Assembly: GCA_016207645.1 (NCBI GenBank)
Contig: JACQPH010000126.1
Location: 1-63,794, forward strand
Direction of reading: 5' to 3'
Length of the DNA stretch: 63,794 nt
Source of the DNA: Elusimicrobiota bacterium
Lineage (GTDB): Bacteria > Elusimicrobiota > Elusimicrobia > Elusimicrobiales > UBA9959
Under the pieces are notes generated by a model. It was not told the origin of the DNA. It made no database searches and was given only the letters and a program-made list of their open reading frames with translations. The number at the start of each line of letters is the position of its first letter. Positions within the stretch are counted from its first letter, which is position 1. Shown in pieces: positions 41,242 to 49,233 of the stretch. The translations under genes were made by a program, and so were the position numbers.

Positions 41242-42393
41242 ATGAAGCGAATCTTCGCGGGCCGGCCTTTGCCGGGGAAGCTCTTTCCCGCGCTTCTCGG
41301 TGCGGGCGCGCTCGCCGGCCTTTACGCCGGCGCGCGGGGCGCCCGCCCGCCGGAACTTCTCGGCGCGCTGGCCGCCCTGGTCCTTTTCCTCCTGGCCTGG
41401 AACGCGCGGCGCCGGGCCTCTTCCGGCCGCGGCGTTTTCTTTTCGCTGGCCGGGGCCGCCCTGGCCTTCCTTGCCGCGGAGCTTTGCTTTACGCGGTACG
41501 CGGGGGCTTGCGGCGGCGCCGCCGGGGACGGCCGGCTGCTGCAGCTCGCCGCCACGCTCCTGCTCTGCCGCGCCCTGGCGCTGACCGGGGCCGCCGGGCC
41601 TTCCCGGCCGCCGTCCGGGGGCGGAGCGCCGGACTCCGGGTCCCCGCTGAAAACGCGCGAGGAGCGGGAGGCGCCGGCGCGCGGGGGGACCGCGGACCTG
41701 GAAAGGTCGAAACGCCTTTCGGACATAGGGACGCTGGCGTCCACCGTGGCGCACGAGCTGCGCAACCCGCTCACGGCCATCCGCGTGGCGGCGCGCAACA
41801 TAAAGAAGAAAGCCCCGGACCCCGGCCTCGCCCGCCACCTGGCCAGCATAGACAGGAAGATAGCCGAGAGCAGCCAGATCATCGACAACCTGCTTTTTTA
41901 TTCCCGCCTCAGGCCGCCGCAGCATGAAAGCGTGGATATTTTCAGGGAGCTTTCGGACTGCGTGGAAGACCTGCGGGAAAGCTGCGGCTGGGGGATAGCG
42001 GTCACCGGCGACTTCGACGCCCTGAAGGGCGCGCGGCTGGAGGCCGACCCGGTGCAGCTCAGGGAAGTGCTGAACAACGTGCTGAACAACGCCCGCGACG
42101 CGGCGCCGCCGGCGGGGGGGAAGGTGCTGGTGGAGGGGCTTCGGCGCGGCGGCCGCGTGGTGGTGACGGTGCGGGATAACGGGCCCGGCCTGGACGGCGA
42201 GACCCTGGCTAAGGCCTTCGACCCGTTCTTCACCACCAAGGCGAAGGGCACCGGCCTGGGGCTCACGGTCTGCCGCGAGATAGCGGCCTTCCACGGCGGC
42301 TCGATAAAAATGCGCAGCGCCCCCGGCGCCGGGACCGCCGTCGTCGTCAGCCTGCCGGAGCGCAGGACCGGCCCCGCCGCGGCCCCGCCGTGA
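41242..42393 (+). CDS. membrane histidine kinase
   Basis: 383 residues. The N-terminal 130 residues hold about four hydrophobic segments and no large extracellular sensor. After a Pro/Gly linker come HisKA (SDIGTLASTVAHELRNP, phospho-acceptor His171) and HATPase_c (NNVLNNARDAA as the N box, VRDNGPGLDG as G1, GTGLGLTVCREI as G2). The stretch ERSKRLSDIGTLA is shared with the CheB-CheR kinase at 42770, so the two are related. Its own response regulator is not obvious; the intact one at 42403 is translationally coupled to the other kinase. A G-run Shine-Dalgarno precedes the ATG. Confidence 0.9.
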   Translation: MKRIFAGRPLPGKLFPALLGAGALAGLYAGARGARPPELLGALAALVLFLLAWNARRRASSGRGVFFSLAGAALAFLAAELCFTRYAGACGGAAGDGRLLQLAATLLLCRALALTGAAGPSRPPSGGGAPDSGSPLKTREEREAPARGGTADLERSKRLSDIGTLASTVAHELRNPLTAIRVAARNIKKKAPDPGLARHLASIDRKIAESSQIIDNLLFYSRLRPPQHESVDIFRELSDCVEDLRESCGWGIAVTGDFDALKGARLEADPVQLREVLNNVLNNARDAAPPAGGKVLVEGLRRGGRVVVTVRDNGPGLDGETLAKAFDPFFTTKAKGTGLGLTVCREIAAFHGGSIKMRSAPGAGTAVVVSLPERRTGPAAAPP

Positions 42394-42402
42394 GGCGCGG
42401 TT

Positions 42403-42777
42403 TCAGCCGGCCCCGGCTTCTACGGCGGTCTTGATCTTCCGCAGCAGTTCGTCCACGTCGAAGGGCTTGGTGATGATGCCGGCCACCAGGTCCGAGACCC
42501 GCTCCTCTTTCGCCAGCGTTTCTATGCCCGCCCTGCCCGAGACCAGGAACACCGCGCAGGCCGGGTTCAGCCCCTTGGCCAGCTTCAGCAGGTCTATCCC
42601 GTTCAGGCCCCGCATCTTGTAGTCGAAGACCGCCACGTCATAATTGTTCTTCTTGATCAGGACCGAGCCCTCCGCGCTGTCGGAGGTGCTGTCCACCAGG
42701 TAGCCTTCCTCCCGGAAGGTCTCGGCCAGCTCGGCGCAAAGTTCCGCGTCGTCGTCTATCAGTAAGAGTTTACGCAT
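42403..42777 (-). CDS. single-domain response regulator
   Basis: A 124-residue receiver. Motifs: LLIDDDAEL (acidic pocket), AVFDYKMRG (phosphorylation Asp, near residue 52), LVSGRAG (switch Ser) and IITKPFDVDE (Lys). No output domain. Its ATG overlaps the end of the CheB-CheR-kinase gene by 8 bp, so the two are translated together and form a cognate pair. GGAGG precedes the ATG. Confidence 0.93.
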   Translation of the reverse strand: MRKLLLIDDDAELCAELAETFREEGYLVDSTSDSAEGSVLIKKNNYDVAVFDYKMRGLNGIDLLKLAKGLNPACAVFLVSGRAGIETLAKEERVSDLVAGIITKPFDVDELLRKIKTAVEAGAG

Positions 42778-45700
42778 CTATCCTCCTGCGGAGCGGCAGC
42801 GTGACGCGCGCCGTGGTCCCTTTCCCCTTCTCGCTCTCGAGCTCTATCTTCCCGTCGTGCAGCAGCAGGATCTGGCTGCAGACCGCGAGCCCGAGCCCGG
42901 TGCCTTTGGCCTTGGTGGTGTAGAACGGGTCCAGCGTCCTCTTCAGGTCCTCCCCGGCTATCCCTTCGCCGTTGTCCCTTACCGAGACCGAGACCTGCGC
43001 GTCTCCGAGCCCCGTCTCCAGGGAGATGGTGCCGGCGTCCTTGTCTATCGAGTCCAGCGCGTTGTTCAGGAGATTGGAGAAAACTTCGTTCAGCTGTACC
43101 GGGTCGGCTTCCAGCCGCAGCCCCCCGGTGGGGGCCAGGGCGCTGGAGAAAGTTATGCTCCTGCCCCTGGCCCGCTCTTTCGCCTCCTCGACGCAGACCG
43201 CGAGGAGGGCGTTCAGGTCCACGGCCTCGAAACGGGAGGTCTTGATCCTGGAGTAGGAGAGCACGTTGCCGATTATCCGCTCGCCCTCCGCTATTTTCCT
43301 GGCGATATTCGCCAGGCTGGCCAGGGCGCGGGGGTGCTTCGCGTTCCTCCGGATATTATAGGCGGCGGTGTTGATCGCGGCCAGGGTGTTGCGGAGCTCG
43401 TGCGCGACGGTGGCGGCCAGGGTCCCGATATCCGAGAGCCGTTTGGACCTTTCCAGCTTGCCCTGGAGGTCCAGCAGTTCCCGCGAGCGCTCCCTGACGA
43501 TCTTTTCCAGGCCGGCGTTGTCGCGTTTTATGATGGCGTCGGCCTTTTTGCGCTCGGTCGCGTCCTCTATGACCAGCAGGATCAGCGGCGCGTCGCCGGC
43601 CGGCTTCACCAGGCGCGCGTTCAGCAGCATCGTCTTGCGCCCGGCTCCGGGCAGGTCGAAGGAGAGCTCGAAGTTGTCCCGGGTCCCGCCCCGGAGGATC
43701 TTCCCGAGCAGCTCCCGCACCCGCGGCAGGTCCCACTGCCCGTCGTTAAGTTCGTAGAGCCGCCGGCGCTCCGCTTTCTGCCCGGCCAGGCCGAAGACCT
43801 CGCGGAAGGACCTGTTCACGGTCAGCACGCGCGCGTCCTTGTCCAGCAGCGCCAGCGGCTCCCGCATGGTGTCGATGACGTCCCTGACGTAGTCCAGGGC
43901 CAGGTGGGACGCTTCCTGCACGCGCTTCATCGCGTCTATGTCGTACAGCGCGATCAGCGCGCCGTCTATCCGGTTGTCCAGGGTGCGGTAGGGCCGCACG
44001 TGCACCGAATGCCAGCGCCCCTCCCCGTCCCGCACCTCGGCCTCCTTCGGGACCATGTCCTCGACTACCTCCAGGATCATCTTTTCCAGGTCGGGGACGG
44101 CCAGGTTCGGCCTGATATCCCCTATCGGGCGGCCCAGGTCGGAGGGGATCAGGTTCATCACCTTCCGCGCGGTGGGCGTGAAGCGCTTTATGCGCAGGTC
44201 GCCGCCCACTATGATCAGCGGGATATTGGTGCTGGCGAAAACGTTGTTGAGGTCGCTGTTCAGGCGGGTCAGCTCCTCGTTCTTGTTCTGGAGCTCCTCG
44301 TTCAGGGTCAGCAGCTCCTCGTTGGTGGACTGCAGCTCCTCCTTGGAGGTCTCCAGCTCCTCGTTCGTGCTCTGCAGCTCCTCGTTGCTGGACTGGATCT
44401 CCTCGTTGGCGGCCTTCAGCTCCTCGTTGAAGGTGTCCTTGTCCTCGTTGAGCGCGTTCAGCCGCTCCACCGTCCGGGCGAATTCTTTTTTCAGCTTCCC
44501 GATATCGTCGCCGGCATAGGGCGCGGGCGGGGCCTCTTTGCGCGCTCCCGGCTTTCCCGCGGCGGCGGCCGCCGCTTTCCGCCTGGTCCGCCCCGGGGCG
44601 GCTTTCCCGGCCGGCCCGCGCGCCCCGGCCGCGGCGAAGAGCTCCGCGGGCCTGGCCGCCGGCGCCGGTTTCCCGTAAGCCGGGTGCCTGGTGTAGACTT
44701 TCCGCTTCGGGTCCACCGCCGTGAAAAGGCCTGGTGCGGCCGAGACTGATTCCGCGGAGCTGAGCGCGAGGAAGCCCGCGGGCTTCAGGGCGTAATGCAG
44801 CGTGGCCAGCGCTTTCCGCTGCAGGACCGGGTCGAGGTAGATCAGCAGGTTGCGGCAGCTTACCAGGTCCATGTTGGAGAGCGGCGGGGAGGCGAGGATG
44901 TCGTGCCGGGCGAAGATGCAGAGGTCGCGGACGTGCTTGGCGATCTTGTAGCCGCCCGCCGGGGTCTTCGTGAAGAAACGGCGCAGCCGCTCCGGGGAGA
45001 CGAGGGCGGAGATCTCCTCCGGGTAGAAGCCGGCGCGGGCTTTCGCTATGACCGCCTCGCTCAGGTCGGTGCCGAAGACCTGGAGATAAGGCTTGAGGTT
45101 CCTCTCCTCCAGGAACTCGCAGAGGGCGATGGCCAGGGAATAGACCTCCTCCCCGGAGGAGCAGGCCGGCACCCACAGCCGGACCGGGTTCTGCGGCCGG
45201 CGCCGGACGGCCAGCAGCGGGAACACCTTTTTCTTCAGGACGGCGAAGGTGCCGGGCTCCCGGAAGAAGGAGGTGACCGAGATCAGGAGGTCCTTGCGGA
45301 GCAGTTCGGCTTCGGCCGGGTTCGTTCTGAGGAAATTATAATAAGAGGAGTATTTGGCCAGGTTGTGCAGCGTCATCCTCTTGGCGATGCGGCGGCTTAT
45401 GGTGGTATGCTTGTAATGCAGGAAATCCACCCCGGTGAGGTCCCGCAGCAGCAGCAGGATCCGGTCCAGGGTTTCCTTCGGCCCGGGGCCGGGGGGCCGC
45501 TCTCCCGCGCCGGGCGCTCCGGCGGCTTTCAGGCCCGCCAGCTTCCGCGCTATTCCGGCCGGGGGCAGGACGAAGTCCGCCGAGCCGGCGGCTATCACGC
45601 TGCCGGGCATGCCGAAGTATTTGGCCGTCCTTTCGTTCTGCGCGAACACCAGACCGCCGGCTTCCTTGACGGCCTGCGCGCCCCGGGTCCCGTCCGAGCC

Positions 45701-46105
45701 GGTGCCCGAAAGGATGACCCCGACCGCCTTTTCGCCCTGGTCCCCGGCCAGCGAGGCCAGGAAGAAGTCTATCGGCAGGTACCGGCCTTCCGCCCGGCGC
45801 TTCAGGCGGGAGGTGAGCCTGAGCCTGCCGCCGGAGATGGACAGCAGCGTATTGGGCGGGATCACGTAGACGTGGGCCGGCTCCACTTCGGCGTTGTTCC
45901 TCGCTTCGCGGATATCCAGGGAGGTCTCCCGGCCGAGGATCTCGGCCAGCGCGCTTTTGTGCAGGGGCTCCAGGTGCTGGATCAGCACGAAGCCCATGTC
46001 TATATCGCCGGGCAGGGCGCGCAGGAACTCGGTCAGCGCCTCGAGGCCGCCGGCGGAGGCGCCGACGCAGGCTATGCGGCCGGGGGGCTTGCGCGCTTTG
46101 GTCAT
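42770..46105 (-). CDS. CheB-CheR-PAS hybrid histidine kinase
   Basis: A 1111-residue soluble protein. CheB methylesterase (residues 1-190) has its triad: Ser17 in VGASAGG, His44 in LIQHLEP and Asp138 in GTGSDG. A CheR-type methyltransferase domain follows (about 210-480; SVTSFFREPG, VPACSSGEEVYSLA). Then come an S/N-E-E-L heptad coiled coil (about 555-630), two PAS-like domains (640-880), HisKA (TLAATVAHELRN, His near 902) and HATPase_c (NNALDSID, GTGLGLAVCSQI). It belongs to the CheB/CheR two-component hybrid family, whose function is still poorly defined. No MCP or CheA lies nearby. A TATAAT box lies just before the ATG. Confidence 0.93.
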   Translation of the reverse strand: MTKARKPPGRIACVGASAGGLEALTEFLRALPGDIDMGFVLIQHLEPLHKSALAEILGRETSLDIREARNNAEVEPAHVYVIPPNTLLSISGGRLRLTSRLKRRAEGRYLPIDFFLASLAGDQGEKAVGVILSGTGSDGTRGAQAVKEAGGLVFAQNERTAKYFGMPGSVIAAGSADFVLPPAGIARKLAGLKAAGAPGAGERPPGPGPKETLDRILLLLRDLTGVDFLHYKHTTISRRIAKRMTLHNLAKYSSYYNFLRTNPAEAELLRKDLLISVTSFFREPGTFAVLKKKVFPLLAVRRRPQNPVRLWVPACSSGEEVYSLAIALCEFLEERNLKPYLQVFGTDLSEAVIAKARAGFYPEEISALVSPERLRRFFTKTPAGGYKIAKHVRDLCIFARHDILASPPLSNMDLVSCRNLLIYLDPVLQRKALATLHYALKPAGFLALSSAESVSAAPGLFTAVDPKRKVYTRHPAYGKPAPAARPAELFAAAGARGPAGKAAPGRTRRKAAAAAAGKPGARKEAPPAPYAGDDIGKLKKEFARTVERLNALNEDKDTFNEELKAANEEIQSSNEELQSTNEELETSKEELQSTNEELLTLNEELQNKNEELTRLNSDLNNVFASTNIPLIIVGGDLRIKRFTPTARKVMNLIPSDLGRPIGDIRPNLAVPDLEKMILEVVEDMVPKEAEVRDGEGRWHSVHVRPYRTLDNRIDGALIALYDIDAMKRVQEASHLALDYVRDVIDTMREPLALLDKDARVLTVNRSFREVFGLAGQKAERRRLYELNDGQWDLPRVRELLGKILRGGTRDNFELSFDLPGAGRKTMLLNARLVKPAGDAPLILLVIEDATERKKADAIIKRDNAGLEKIVRERSRELLDLQGKLERSKRLSDIGTLAATVAHELRNTLAAINTAAYNIRRNAKHPRALASLANIARKIAEGERIIGNVLSYSRIKTSRFEAVDLNALLAVCVEEAKERARGRSITFSSALAPTGGLRLEADPVQLNEVFSNLLNNALDSIDKDAGTISLETGLGDAQVSVSVRDNGEGIAGEDLKRTLDPFYTTKAKGTGLGLAVCSQILLLHDGKIELESEKGKGTTARVTLPLRRRIDA

Positions 46106-46114
46106 TTCAAGGTT

Positions 46115-46120
46115 ATTATA
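46115..46120 (-). promoter_or_regulatory. -10 box (TATAAT) of the CheB-CheR kinase gene
   Basis: Consensus TATAAT on the reverse strand ends nine bases before the ATG at 46105. The leader would be two or three bases and no Shine-Dalgarno is present. Confidence 0.5.
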
Positions 46121-46167
46121 GCCAAATTCCGCGGGCGTTGCGCAACCCCCGGCGCGCCGGGGAGCTC

Positions 46168-46214
46168 ATTAAGGTGACACACAACTTAATTCGAAATTAA
46201 GTTGTGTGTCACTT
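46168..46214. repeat. GGTGACA palindromic element, copy 2
   Basis: aaggtgacacacaacttaat and its complement attaagttgtgtgtcactt flank a short central loop, making a near-perfect 19-bp palindrome. It shares its GGTGACA/TGTCAC ends with copy 1 at 38398 but has a different inner stem, as expected for a repeat family. Confidence 0.75.
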
Positions 46215-46269
46215 TAATTTTAATTGCGGGGATTGCGGAAACTGGACCCTAGAATGGGCGGGAAATACA

Positions 46270-46298
46270 TTGCCGGACCCCGGCGCTTGCCGTATACT
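46270..46298 (+). promoter_or_regulatory. promoter of the HEAT-repeat gene
   Basis: TTGCCG (46270-46275) and TATACT (46293-46298) lie 17 bp apart. The leader is about 40 bases and ends with a G-rich Shine-Dalgarno before the ATG at 46347. Confidence 0.5.
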
Positions 46299-46346
46299 AT
46301 CTTATAGGCGGCGGGCGCGGAGCGGCGGCTTTATCGTGGGGGGATC

Positions 46347-47303
46347 ATGGAAGAAAAGGGAAGGAGCGGAATTGACTGGTGGCTTTCCCGGCTGAAAGAT
46401 AAGGCCCCGGAAGTCAGAAGGGGAGCGGTTCACGCCCTGGGCGAGATAAAGGGCGCCAGGGCGCTCAAACCTCTGGCGGCCGCGCTTAAGGACGCGGACG
46501 CTTCGGTGCGCGCCTACGCGGTCATGGCGCTCGCGCGGCTCAGGGACGCGGCCGCCTGGAAATACGTAGCGGGCGCGCTTGGCGATACCGCGGACGAAGT
46601 CAGGAAATGCGCCGCGCTCGCGCTCGGCGCGACGGGGGACGTCTCCGCGGCCGGCCCGCTGGCCGGCGCCCTCAAAGACGCCAACGCCGAAGTCCGCAGC
46701 CTGGCGGCCATCGCGCTCCGGAGGACGCGAGACGCCGGCGCGGTGGAGGCGCTGATCGCCGCGCTCTGCGACGGGGACGAGCACGTCCGCGTCTCCGTGA
46801 TCGAAACCCTGGGAGCGATAAAGGACGCCAGGGCCGGAGAGCCCCTGGTCTCCGCCCTCAGCGATAAGAACCCCGAGATCAGGAAAGCCGCGGTCTCGGC
46901 GCTGATGCGGATGGGCGCGGGTTCCGCCGGCGCTTTGGTCCTGGCGCTCAAGGATGAGGACGGGAATATCCGCTACCTGGCGGCCGGAGCGCTCGGCGTA
47001 GTGGGGGACGAGAGGGCGGTAGATCCTTTGTGCGCCGCGCTTAAGGACATGAGCTCTACCGTCAGGTTCGCGGCGGCGGAGGCCCTGGGAGCTATACGGG
47101 ACGCCAGGGCGGTCGAGTATCTGAGCGCGGCGCTGGCGGACAGGAGCGCCCTGGTCCGGATCGCCGCGGCGGAAGCGCTGGGAAAAATACACGACGACAG
47201 GGCGGCCGGGCCCTTGACCGGCATGCTTAACGACGCCGACGCGCATGCCAGGACCTTCGCGGCGGCGGCGCTCGAAAAGCTGGCCGTACGCCGGGCCGCC
47301 TGA
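46347..47303 (+). CDS. cytoplasmic HEAT-repeat (PBS-lyase-like) protein
   Basis: 318 residues without a signal peptide, built of about nine 31-residue HEAT repeats. The repeat signature is V-R-x-x-A-A-x-A-L-G-x-I-x-D-x-R-A-x-x-P-L, for example VRFAAAEALGAIRDARAVEY. The pattern matches PBS-lyase HEAT-like repeats, which bind partner proteins in many settings. Unlike the exported HEAT protein at 6492, this one is cytoplasmic. The DNA is repetitive, though less so than the array at 7692. Partner unknown. Confidence 0.85.
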   Translation: MEEKGRSGIDWWLSRLKDKAPEVRRGAVHALGEIKGARALKPLAAALKDADASVRAYAVMALARLRDAAAWKYVAGALGDTADEVRKCAALALGATGDVSAAGPLAGALKDANAEVRSLAAIALRRTRDAGAVEALIAALCDGDEHVRVSVIETLGAIKDARAGEPLVSALSDKNPEIRKAAVSALMRMGAGSAGALVLALKDEDGNIRYLAAGALGVVGDERAVDPLCAALKDMSSTVRFAAAEALGAIRDARAVEYLSAALADRSALVRIAAAEALGKIHDDRAAGPLTGMLNDADAHARTFAAAALEKLAVRRAA

Positions 47304-47667
47304 CCGGCGGCCGCGTCCTCGCGGCCCCGGGCCGGCCGGGAGTCGCGGCGGGAACGGGAACCGGGAGGCCGGCGCCCCGCGCCGGCCGGAGGAACAGGCC
47401 GCTATGGAAGGAGAATGCCGTTTCAGGGACGAATGGCTGCTGCAGGCCGCGCGCCGCCTTCCCCGCGCCACGGAGGCGGCTATCGAGACGCTGCGGGGCG
47501 AGCGCCCTCCCTACCTCTCCCAGGCCCTGATCAAGGCGGGCCTGTCGCTTTCCGCGCAAAATTTTGTAGTATGGGGAGCAGGGGGATAGTTCCTGTCCCG
47601 GATATTCGGAATAAAGCAAAGCCGCCGCGCCGGTAAGCGCGGCAGCCGTTCGCCATAAGGGGGAAAA
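47304..47667. other. 364-bp gap with one doubtful small frame
   Basis: The gap holds a possible 61-codon frame (see 47404) and otherwise G/C-rich sequence. I see no RNA gene or recognised repeat. Confidence 0.4.
47404..47589 (+). CDS. doubtful small protein
   Basis: A 61-codon frame with a GGAGG 11 bases before its ATG and strongly G/C-ending codons in the first 48 codons. It contains WLLQAARRLPRATEAAIETL and ends VVWGAGG. I do not recognise it. The tail looks non-coding (AT-rich, promoter-like), so this may be the truncated start of a lost gene. Confidence 0.3.
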   Translation: MEGECRFRDEWLLQAARRLPRATEAAIETLRGERPPYLSQALIKAGLSLSAQNFVVWGAGG

Positions 47668-48297
47668 ATGAACAAGAACACTGCATCGGAAGCCAAGCAT
47701 TTCTACGCGCAGGCATACGCGGATTACCTGCGCAGCGGGAACCTGGAGGACGCGACGCGGGAGGTGGCGCAGCAGCTCTACCTTAACCGGGGGAGCAGGC
47801 CCGGCACGCCGCAGGAAGACTGGCAGGCGGCGGAGAGGATAACCCAGGAGTGGCCGCGCACCATCACCGAGGCCTCGGAGTCGCATCTGTACGACAAGGC
47901 CATGTCCAAGACGCGGATCTGGCTGAAGGAGATAGAGGCGGAGCTGGGTTTCGACAATCCCAACGACGCCTACCGCGCTCTGCGGGCCGTGCTGCACGCG
48001 GTGCGGGACAGGCTGCCGGTGAGGGAGAGCACGGAGTTCGCCTCGCAGCTGCCCATGCTCATAACAGGCATGTACTACAACGGCTGGACGCCGCTGGATA
48101 AACCGGTGAAGATGCGCACCATGGACGAGTTCCTGGACCGCGTCCAGGAGCAGCTGCCGAAAGGCATGGACCCTATGCGCATCACCGTGGGCATCATCAA
48201 AGTGCTGGAGCGGCATGTCACCGCCGGCGAGATGAAGGACGTGCGCAGGAATTTCCCGGAGAAGCTCGACGAGATCTGGGAAGAAGCCCGCCGTTAA
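47668..48297 (+). CDS. DUF2934-DUF2267 protein
   Basis: 209 residues. The N-terminal segment (residues 20-60; YLNRGSRPG, DWQAAERITQ) resembles DUF2934. The C-terminal 130 residues are DUF2267: NDAYRALRAVLHAVRDRLPV, FASQLPMLITGMYYNGW and a closing R-R-N-F-P motif. Neither domain has an established role; DUF2267 is common in stress-related and small cytoplasmic proteins. AAGGGGG precedes the ATG and a long-stem terminator follows. Confidence 0.85.
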   Translation: MNKNTASEAKHFYAQAYADYLRSGNLEDATREVAQQLYLNRGSRPGTPQEDWQAAERITQEWPRTITEASESHLYDKAMSKTRIWLKEIEAELGFDNPNDAYRALRAVLHAVRDRLPVRESTEFASQLPMLITGMYYNGWTPLDKPVKMRTMDEFLDRVQEQLPKGMDPMRITVGIIKVLERHVTAGEMKDVRRNFPEKLDEIWEEARR

Positions 48298-48315
48298 AAG
48301 ACCCCGGGCGGTCTG

Positions 48316-48390
48316 AAAGGGACTCTTTACCGAGCCTCGCGCGGATAATGGCCGCGCCGGCGGTTCGGCGGGGAGTCCCTTTTTTATTTT
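48316..48390 (+). terminator. long-loop intrinsic terminator
   Basis: AAAGGGACTC (48316-48325) pairs perfectly with GAGTCCCTTT (48373-48382), followed by T-rich sequence. The 47-base loop is itself GC-rich and can form an inner hairpin. Confidence 0.7.
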
Positions 48391-48391
48391 C

Positions 48392-48483
48392 AGGCCGTCT
48401 GATGCGCATAGCGCTCGTTACGGCACAAACATAGTTTAGGCCGTCCGATGCGCATAGCGCTTGTTACGGCACAAACATAGTTT
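48392..48483. repeat. 46-bp direct tandem repeat, two units
   Basis: Units 48392-48437 and 48438-48483 are identical except at two positions. Each starts aggccgtc(t/c)gatgcgcatag and ends cacaaacatagttt. A third, more diverged copy lies inverted inside the element at 34933-34970. They lie directly before tlyA and may supply its promoter. Confidence 0.8.
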
Positions 48484-48498
48484 AGTAACATATTCAGG

Positions 48499-49233
48499 AT
48501 GAAAACCCGCCTGGACCTGGCCTGCGTGGAGAACGGGCTTTTCGAGAGCCGCGAGAAGGCCCTGCGCGCCATCATGGCGGGGCTGGTGACCGTCAACGGG
48601 CGCCCTGCCGACAAGGCCGGGCAGCAGGTGAAGGAAGACGATATTCTGGAGTTGGTCAAAAGCGACTGCCCTTATGTCTCTCGCGGCGGGCTGAAGCTGA
48701 AGGGCGCTCTGGACGCTTTCAGGGTCCCGGTCAAAGGGCGGGTCTGCCTCGATGTGGGCGTGGCCACCGGCGGCTTCACCGACTGCTTCCTGCGGGAGGG
48801 TGCGCTGAAGGTCTACGCCGTGGACGTGGGGGAAGGCCAGCTCCACGAGAAGATAAAGAACGATCCGCGCGTGGTCTTTATGCCGCGGACCAATGCGCGT
48901 TTCCTCAAGCCGGAATTGTTCCCGGAAAAGCCGGGGCTTTGCGCCATCGACGTCTCTTTTATTTCGCTGCGGCTTATACTCGGCCCTGTTCTCGGCGCGC
49001 TGGCCGCCGGCGGGGACGTGATAGCTCTGGTGAAGCCGCAGTTCGAGCTGGCTCCCGGCGACCTGAAGCGCGGCATAGTCAGGACCGAGGAACTGCGGCG
49101 GAAAGCCATGGAGAATATGCGGGCCTTCCTGAAAACGGCCCTGCCGGGCGTCGAGGAAAAAGGCCTGATGGACTCGCCTATTAAAGGCGCTAAAGGCAAC
49201 CTGGAGTTCCTCTGGCTGCTGAAGAAGAATTAA
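48499..49233 (+). CDS. tlyA: TlyA family rRNA 2'-O-methyltransferase
   Basis: A 244-residue protein. The S4 RNA-binding domain (residues 1-60; LDLACVENGLFESREKALRA, GLVTVNGRPADK) precedes a Rossmann SAM-binding methyltransferase with VCLDVGVATGGFTDCFL and IDVSFISLRLILG, then LVKPQFE. TlyA methylates ribose 2'-OH of cytidines in 16S/23S rRNA; older names call it hemolysin A. Its stop overlaps the next start by one base (TAATG). There is no clear Shine-Dalgarno, and the gene starts 15 bp after the tandem repeats. Confidence 0.93.
   Translation: MKTRLDLACVENGLFESREKALRAIMAGLVTVNGRPADKAGQQVKEDDILELVKSDCPYVSRGGLKLKGALDAFRVPVKGRVCLDVGVATGGFTDCFLREGALKVYAVDVGEGQLHEKIKNDPRVVFMPRTNARFLKPELFPEKPGLCAIDVSFISLRLILGPVLGALAAGGDVIALVKPQFELAPGDLKRGIVRTEELRRKAMENMRAFLKTALPGVEEKGLMDSPIKGAKGNLEFLWLLKKN

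Noticed and set aside
42857-46105. Long forward open frames opposite the CheB-CheR kinase
   Set aside because: They are low-complexity shadows; the leftward frame has full domain motifs.
48392-48483. CRISPR array of two repeats
   Set aside because: Direct tandem units without spacers, no cas genes.
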